From NCBI GenBank assembly GCA_032622095.1, contig CP136062.1:151026875-151090874 (forward strand): a stretch of 64,000 bases of DNA, read 5' to 3'. The DNA comes from Siphonodentalium dalli (Eukaryota > Mollusca > Scaphopoda > Gadilida > Siphonodentaliidae). Below, in pieces: positions 58,311 to 64,000 of this stretch. The notes beneath the pieces were generated by a model. It saw only the letters and a program-made list of their open reading frames with translations. It ran no database searches and was not told where the DNA came from. The stretch's first letter is position 1, and each line of letters begins with the position of its first letter. Made by a program: the position numbers and the translations under genes.

Positions 58311-58758
58311 TAAAGGTACTCAATCCGATCAGATGTTCCCCATATCATCACATTCCAACAACAACAACAACATTTTTTGAAATGCCGCTTCAGTTATCAG
58401 AATCTAATAATTGCCCAAAAATAATGAAAAGCACAATCAACTATAGTATAAAATTGCACAAACCCTGTTATTTATCAACATTTTATTCCACGAAATTTAG
58501 CCGGTTTGTCAAATATCTGACACAAAAGGCCAATTGATTTTAGTGTTATCCATCTTTACCCGCAATTTGGTCCATGAAATTCTTCTCGTTGACTGTCTAT
58601 TGGGCCACATACAATTAAAATAATAGATTTAAAACATCGATATCTGATAACTCTGAGCTGTGATGGGCGGGTTCTTTGACTCGAATCAAATATGTTTTAC
58701 CCCTGAAGCCAAGGAAATAGTAAATTGCGAGCGTTAATTCGGATTGAGTAACTTTAAA
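58311..58758. mobile_element. TIR element, family A, ~448 bp
   Basis: The left end 'ttaaaggtactcaatccgat' and right end 'cggattgagtaactttaa' are inverted. The interior matches 39785-40175. It lies just downstream of the lectin gene's last exon. Confidence 0.88.
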
Positions 58759-58937
58759 CATTTGTCTCAAGAGGAATATTATTAATCACCCTTTTGTAAT
58801 ATATATCATGTAAAATATGTGAACATTGAGAATGTTTTGGTGAAGTCTGACGACAGAGCTATGTGTGAATTTGGGTCTTCAGTCCGATGGCTGCATGGTA
58901 CTGAGGTTGCAGTATATAATCACACCGGCGGCGAGAA

Positions 58938-59188
58938 TTATAGATGCCAGTACTCCCGCAGCAGCTCACACACGTAGCCCCTTTCTAAATGACACCAACC
59001 ATCATCAAGGTACAAGAATTGAAAGTATTCACCCAAAAACAAGCAGTTCGCCGTCTCAAAGTCGTCTGGTTGCCCTGGATACCACCCGGTCCAAGGCAGA
59101 TTACTTCCGTTCCAGATAACCCACGTACCTTCCGTGCTGATTTCATTACCGTCAGCCCAAAACCCATCATTGCTAGTGTTAATGTTGA
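58938..59188 (-). CDS. C-type lectin domain protein, last exon
   Basis: This is the second half of a C-type lectin-like domain, a secreted or surface calcium-dependent sugar-binding module. The exon follows 'gtctttttcag' and begins in phase 1; its first two bases complete a Val codon with the last G of the exon at 60004. It reads NINTSNDGFWADG, then EGTWVIWNGS, WYPGQPDDFETANC, LDDGWCHLERGYVCE and ends LREYWHL. QPD is the galactose-type specificity motif (EPN would be mannose-type). The usual WND is LDD, keeping an acidic ligand but losing W and N. The three Cys (NC, WC, VC) are those expected for the two domain disulphides. No canonical polyadenylation word was noticed just downstream. Target sugar and role (perhaps immune recognition) are inference. 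Confidence 0.88.
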
Positions 59189-60003
59189 CTGAAAAAGACA
59201 TAAACATTATGTTCTATAATGACTAGTCTATAATATAAGATGATTTATTATTTATGGAGGCAGTTGCAAATAACGGTTAATACATGAAAAGTTACACAGT
59301 AAGATAAAATACATGCAATATGCATATAATGTACGATATATAATCATCAGTAGAAGATCTCCAACGAGTTGCGTTGGGATATAAGATTTTATGAATCAAA
59401 TTTATCAAATGAGTTTCGTAAAGTCTTATATCCCAACATAACGAATTGAAGAACTTGTATATCACATGAACAAAACTAGAGCTTTAATCGGCATATAGTA
59501 ATCGACTTTAAAAAAGCACCTTGCCTGTTATCAGATCCTCCATATCTCACACTTGAAAAACTCACCAAAAAATAAAAAACAAGAAACGAAAAAAATTGTA
59601 ATTATAAATATTCTCATAATGTAATTATTATATATTCATGTATATGTGAGAGCTATAATACAATATTGTTTACGTCAAGTCTGACGCGTGCTGCTATTTT
59701 TGACGGACGCTTCACTATGGAGCGGCGACATGTGGACGCATATCCACACACCTTCACGCTTACTCAAGGATCATAACTAGATTTGAACAACGTATATAAC
59801 TCTACAGTCACATTCCGCTTATCTCGATACCGAGCCACTGTTAGGAAACTAAGCAGTCCACAGGCGACTGTCGAACTGTGCTGACAGCGACTACAAGTCG
59901 AACACTCTAATCAATGAGCTATACCGAACTCCAGATAACACCCATTAAAGAGGAACAACGAAGATCACATGGGATATTTCAACAAGATGTCGCGATAATT
60001 TAC
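59189..60003 (-). other. 815-bp intron of the lectin gene
   Basis: The donor is G|GTAAAT at 60003-60002 and the acceptor is tttttcag at 59190-59189. It contains the tRNA-like SINE head and a small palindrome at 59356-59452 ('caacgagttgcgttgggata' and 'tatcccaacataacgaattg'). Confidence 0.85.
59840..59932 (-). repeat. tRNA-like SINE head (Thr-type anticodon loop)
   Basis: On the minus strand 'tagctcattgattagagtg' is a good A box and D arm. 'cttgtag' would be a seven-base anticodon loop with TGT. 'agttcgacagt' is a weakened B box. The anticodon and T stems pair only in part and there is no closing acceptor stem, so this is a SINE or pseudo-tRNA inside the lectin intron. Confidence 0.55.
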
Positions 60004-60189
60004 CTATGTCCAGGAGGACGCTCCTCATGGCTTCTAATGTTTTCTGTGAATCAATAGTTACAAGACGACCACCGGCATTGATACACGCATTTCTAGCCTG
60101 ATCCCATGACTTTAACTCCAACCCCTCGAATATCATGCATTTGTCGCCAATCTGATTATCATTTCCTCCGCCGGTTCCACATGACATGT
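60004..60189 (-). CDS. C-type lectin domain protein, first half of the domain
   Basis: An internal exon of 186 bp, phase 1 at both ends, after 'ttttgtttcag'. It reads MSCGTGGGNDNQIGDKCMIF, then LKSWDQARNACINAGGRLVT and IDSQKTLEAMRSVLLDI. W-x2-A-x3-C-x3-G-x-L-x3-D is the hallmark of the N-terminal lobe of C-type lectin domains. The two Cys before it suggest the long form, with an N-terminal hairpin disulphide. Splicing to 59188 restores LLDIVNINTS. An upstream exon supplying the start and signal peptide is needed, since the exon opens with two bases of a split codon. I could not find it to the right; foldback repeats fill the next 2 kb. Confidence 0.88.
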
Positions 60190-60252
60190 CTGAAACAAAA
60201 GAGATGTGGCATGCCAATCAACTCCAGGTAAAACAGTTATATATAGTGTTCA

Positions 60253-60474
60253 ATGTCTGGTCAGACACGTGTTGAAACGCAATTTGTTATCGAGTTTATA
60301 AATTCATATTTTGATCTATCATCTAAGGAAAGACTATTTCGAGTTATTGATGATTATGAGTGTAAAATGAGCGATAGAGAAAATTTTCGAACAATTATGA
60401 GAAATTATGATTATAAGATTATGAATACTGTATGCGACATGATCCGGTGTTCTTTTTCAGAAGGGGGTCTTTGA
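60253..60474 (+). CDS. Unrecognised 73-codon frame
   Basis: ATG to stop with a protein-like, charged and helical composition (FVIEFINSYFDLSSKERLF, VIDDYECKMSDRENF). It has no signal peptide, no domain I recognise and no splice context, and lies on the strand opposite the lectin gene. It may be chance. It is listed because its composition differs from the repeat-derived frames around it. Confidence 0.2.
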   Translation: MSGQTRVETQFVIEFINSYFDLSSKERLFRVIDDYECKMSDRENFRTIMRNYDYKIMNTVCDMIRCSFSEGGL

Positions 60475-60549
60475 AATCGTAGTACACTCACAGAGATAAA
60501 TCAATACGACAATGATGGTCGTCGAATGGGGTTGCTTTGTGTGGAATCC

Positions 60550-61925
60550 TATTAGGGCCACTTGCTAATGGCGCTTTCGGCGCGTGCCGAAAGCGACAAA
60601 AAGTGCGCCATTAGTAACGCACCGAAAGCGACAAAATGTGCGCCATTAGCGTTGTTTCGGCGCTTTCGGCGCGCCGAAACATGCGCTAATATCGCACATT
60701 TTGTCGCTTTCGGTGCGCGCCGAAAGCGACAAAAAAGTGCGCCGTAACGGCGCACATTTTGTCGCTTTCGGCGCGTTATTAATGACGCACTATTTGTCGC
60801 TTTCCAGTACTTATTTACTTGAAATTGGCCCAAAAAAAGGGAATTAGGGGTCCCTGGGGGGCTTGATTCTCTCATATGGTTTGCTTATTGAATTAAAATT
60901 TTGTACCCCCCCCCCCCCCATATTTTCATGTTATCAGCATCTCTGCCCCACGGATGTGTGTCTCCAGTGCACTCTCCACCCCGGAGTTCTAGTAAATTTT
61001 AGTAAGGGGATATCTCCTGCACATATATTTAGCATTTCCATGGTAATCAAAAGGGAATTATGAGTTATTGGTGGACATCTTCCTGCATATGGTGGGCCTA
61101 TATAGACTCGAAATTTGAATACAAGACATATTTCCAAATGAATATCAGCATCCGTGCCCCATGAATGTGTCTCCACCCGGAGTTCTAGTAAATTCCAGTA
61201 AAGGGACATCTCTTGCACAGATATATATAATTTTGATGGTCATATATAGAAAGGGAATTAGGGGTCCCTGGGGCTTGCTTCCCTCATATGGTGTAAAACC
61301 CCCTATTTTCACATCAACAGCATCCCTGCCCCATGAATGTCTCTCCACCCTGGAGCTCTATTGTATTTGATTAAAGGGGCATCCGCTGCACATATACATA
61401 CAATATCAATGGTAATAACCTAATTGACTTAAAATTGGGTAAACAAGAAACCCCATATTTTCATATAATCAGCATCCTTGCCCCATGACCTTCTATGGCC
61501 ATCAAAATTGTATATGTATGTGCAAGAGATGTCCCTTTACTGGAATTTACCATATGCAGGAAGCAGTCCACCAATAACTCATAATTCCCTTTTGGTTACC
61601 ATGGAAATGCTAAATATATATGTGCAGGAGATATCCCCTTACTCAAATGTACTAGAACTCCGGGGTGGAGACACACATTCGTGGGGCAGATATGCTGATA
61701 ACATGAAAATATGGGGGGGGGGGGTACCATATTTTAATTCAATAAGCAAACCATATGAGGGATTCAAGCCCCCAGGGACCCCTAATTCACTTTTTTGGGC
61801 CAATTTCAAGTAAATAAGTACTGGAAAGCGACAAAAAGTGCGTCATTAATAACGCGCCGAAAGCGACAAAATGTGCGCCGTTACGCAGCGTTACGGTGCA
61901 CTTTTTGTCGCTTTGTACGATACAC
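60550..61925. mobile_element. 1.4-kb foldback element with CpG-rich ends
   Basis: The left end (60565-60830) consists of repeated inverted 'gtcgctttcggcgcg' / 'cgccgaaagcgac' words alternating with 'aaaatgtgcgcc'. The right end (61820-61920) has the same words. Between them 60800-61090 and 61540-61830 are inverted copies ('ccagtacttatttacttgaa', 'aattaggggtccctggggg', a C/G-run, 'atattttcatgttatcagca', 'gagttctagtaaatt', 'atatctcctgcacatatat'). The centre (61090-61540) holds further related units ('cat.catctc.tgcacatata', 'cctgccccatgaatgt'). Many overlapping frames on both strands come from the symmetry. No transposase. Confidence 0.9.
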
Positions 61926-62348
61926 TAAATCCGGCCATTTATGTGACCATCTTCCCCATCGCTGGCATCCTGATATACCAACAGAGAACCCGGGGCTCAA
62001 TCCCGCTTAAAGGGGTACTGTAAATAAATCCGGCCATTAATGTGACCATCTTCCCCATCGCTGGCATCCTTATACCAACAGAGAAACCGGGGCTCAATCC
62101 CGCTTAAAGGGGTGCTGTACACTAAATCTGACCATTTATGGGAGAATCTACTTTTATACTCAACAGAATATATACAACAAATGAATGAATTTGCGCCACG
62201 GATTAGTGCAAAATACACCCGTGTGTTCTTGGAACGATGCAAACAACATGGTAATTACAATGAAAATAAATAAATGGCTGGGAGTCATAAATTCATTTTC
62301 ATTTTAATTACCATGTTGTTTGCGTCGTTTATATAGAGCACACGAGTA
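61915..62348. mobile_element. Family B element with triplicated left end
   Basis: 'ctaaatccggccatttatgt' + 'gaccatcttccccatcgctg' and 'aaaccggggctcaatcccgc' + 'ttaaaggggt' occur twice (61925-62015 and 62025-62112). A third start, 'aaggggtgctgtacactaaa', leads into a full left arm and the fold ('catggtaattacaatgaaaa', inverted at 62295-62320). It ends at 'gagcacacgagt'; the last part of the right arm is lost. Confidence 0.85.
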
Positions 62349-62400
62349 CCGGCAAGAAAAAGAAAATCTAGTGGTTTGAGTCCATACCGAATATTGGCGA

Positions 62401-62481
62401 GTTTGCTATTTCAAACCGGTACTGGTACGGGTACGCGTACGGGTAGCTACCCGTACCGGTACACGTTTTGAAATCGCAAAC
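62401..62481. repeat. 81-bp imperfect palindrome of GGTAC words
   Basis: 'gtttgctatttcaaa' at the left pairs with 'tttgaaatcgcaaac' at the right. The inner part is built of 'ccggtac', 'ggtacgggtac' and 'gctacccgtacc', with an exact 18-bp core at 62438-62455 (tacgggtagctacccgta). It follows the truncated family B element. Confidence 0.9.
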
Positions 62482-62990
62482 AGTTTTACCAGTAGAATTC
62501 ATCACATCGACTGGTAATGTATATATGGTGAGCCAACTGCAACAAAACAGATATTATGATATAGATTGTTATTCGCGTTATTGGCCGATGTTATACTTAG
62601 CGTTATGGGTTGTTGGAAATTTGTATTTAGATTAGATGAGCCCCAGGATAATCAGTTGCTTTCATCAAGGACGACGGCGAGCTAGGTGGCAGTTGGAAGA
62701 GGATGTTGCTTTTCTTTCACTCATATTGGTAACATTTTCAACAATTGGATTCTACAAGTCATAGACCGATCGAGTATTGACAATAAATCGGTTGGAAGTT
62801 TTAAACTTAGAAAATAGATTATGATAGCTCAAATATACAATTACGTTATATATAGTTAAAATGTCCAACCAATATTCGGTGTAAAAATGTATTGTTTTAG
62901 ACCAATGGTCTAATATTGTCCTACATGTACTTTCAGTTCGATATAATACCGCATTTGTCCCTTATTTTAGTTGGGGAATATTAAGTCATA
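62482..62990. other. No gene seen
   Basis: AT-rich intergenic DNA with no recognisable feature. Confidence 0.5.
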
Positions 62991-62992
62991 TT

Positions 62993-63352
62993 AAAGATGC
63001 ATAATCCGAATTAACGCTCCCAAGTTACTATTTTTTTGGCTTCGGGGGTAAAACAAAATATTTGATTCGAATCGAGGAACCCACCATCAAAGCGCAGAGT
63101 GATCAGATATCGATTTTTGACAAAATTGTGGATGAAGATGCTTAACTCTAAAATCAAGTGGTAATGCGGCCAAAATTGTATACTATATTTGACAGCAGTT
63201 AGCATTATTTTGTTGTAATTAATCGATTCTGATAACAAAAGCGTATTTTGAAGAAATGTTCTTGTTGTAACTTTATGATATTCCCCATAGCATAAAGTTA
63301 CTACAAAAACATTTCTTTAAAATACTGTCTGATCGATTTTAGTAGCTTTAAG
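62993..63352. mobile_element. TIR element, family A, rearranged copy with inner hairpin
   Basis: The left end 'attaaagatgcataatccga' through 'ttcgaatcgaggaaccca' is good. The right end is only 'ttttagtagctttaa'. At about 63248-63325 a separate inverted repeat (gaagaaatgttcttgttgta, gtaactttatg) fills the right half. Confidence 0.75.
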
Positions 63353-63825
63353 TAAACATTTGTTTGGAATCTTTCAACAGATCGAAGGGTCGGCCTGTCG
63401 GGGCAAGGGAATATTTATCCCAAGAATTGGGATTGTTGTCGGGAACTAAACTCGGAGGTAGGTTGAAATGTTTAACTTGGTAACAAAAAAGGTGTCAAAA
63501 TGTAGTCTGTTTATTATACGGATTGAATAAAGAGCGTTTGCTTCACTTCTGTGCGAAACACATAAAACAGCTGAAACTCGCTCTGCTTATGCTTAGATTT
63601 TGTAGAGTATGTATAGGTATTTCGTGTATTTGGCGACCTATATATCCACATGCACTACAGTATACACCAGTATTGTGGTTCAGATATGTCCGTTCAGATA
63701 GTAAATATATATTAAAATGAGAAATCAGTCCCCACCTACATACGATAAGGTAACTAAACGGTAATTGTATTCACATGTGCAATGCATAGATAAATCCACG
63801 ATATATTTATGTCCTTGTGCAATGG
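63353..63825. other. No gene seen
   Basis: Intergenic DNA; 'gaataaagagcgtttgc' at about 63525 is another copy of the dispersed AATAAAGAGCGTT word. The frame 63523-63720 is unrecognised. Confidence 0.5.
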
Positions 63826-63829
63826 GTTA

Positions 63830-64000
63830 AGACAGGGGTGTGACGACAGGGGTGTCTCAACCCCCCCCCCCCCCAACTTTGGTCAAATGTTCAACATTTG
63901 GAAATTTGATATAATTTGACACAACATTTGTTGGAAATTTCACACAAACAATAGGTTGAAATTGGTTTCGTTGTTTGGTTTTAGAACAATTTATTAGTGG
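63830..64000 (+). repeat. Family G repeat, truncated by the window end
   Basis: 'ggtgtctcaacccccccccc', 'catttggaaatttga', 'gttggaaatttcacacaaac' and 'aataggttgaaat' match the start of the 16.7-kb copy. Confidence 0.85.

Noticed and set aside
60552-60875. Arg/Ala-rich frames on both strands (RRKRQNVRRYGA and similar)
   Set aside because: These are translations of the inverted CpG-rich end words of the foldback element.

Overview
This looks like nuclear DNA of an animal, most likely a marine invertebrate; a mollusc-like lophotrochozoan is my guess, but nothing here fixes the clade. Coding sequence is sparse and split by introns with GT/AG borders. The rest is AT-rich and packed with short terminal-inverted-repeat (TIR) elements, foldback elements, minisatellites, truncated LINE tails and tRNA-like SINE heads. 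There is no prokaryotic gene organisation.

Only two genes can be read with confidence, both on the minus strand. (1) A Rab-like small GTPase in two coding exons: 31234-31048 (Met, P-loop, switch I) and 9691-9245 (switch II to a C-terminal CCST). They join in phase 0 across an intron of about 21.4 kb to give 207 residues. The catalytic Gln of the DTAGQE box and the Lys of NKxD are both replaced. (2) The C-terminal part of a C-type lectin domain gene, exons 60189-60004 and 59188-58938, joined in phase 1. It carries a QPD sugar-specificity motif. The signal-peptide exon was not found and lies to the right, or outside the window.

Layout. 0.8-6.4 kb: nested long inverted repeats, with a degenerate tandem array inside. 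6.8-8.8 kb: three TIR/foldback elements. 9.2-31.2 kb: the Rab gene; its intron holds hairpins, dispersed TIR elements, a ~600-bp tandem array (18.0-20.1), a ~520-bp tandem array with conserved minus-strand reading frames (20.1-22.4), a ~131-bp array rich in TCAAGGTCA (22.6-23.1), other small arrays and a LINE tail (29.5-29.97). 31.2-43.5 kb: intergenic, with segmental duplications, a 0.7-kb TIR element and a SINE head. 43.8-46.6 kb: a 29-bp minisatellite split by a TIR insertion, then a satellite with higher-order structure. 47-55 kb: dispersed TIR families, two copies of a double-hairpin piggyBac-like element flanked by TTAA, and a LINE 3' end. 56.2-58.0 kb: a 35-bp minisatellite of about 50 units. 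58.3-60.2 kb: a TIR element and the lectin exons. 60.5-62.5 kb: a 1.4-kb CpG-rich foldback and an unusual GGTAC palindrome. The window ends inside a dispersed GGAAATTTC-type repeat.

The best leads are the TTAA double-hairpin element with a recognisable empty site nearby, and the 520-bp array, whose edge forms a chimeric ORF for a small predicted secreted protein. All coordinates were read by eye; repeat borders are approximate unless stated otherwise.
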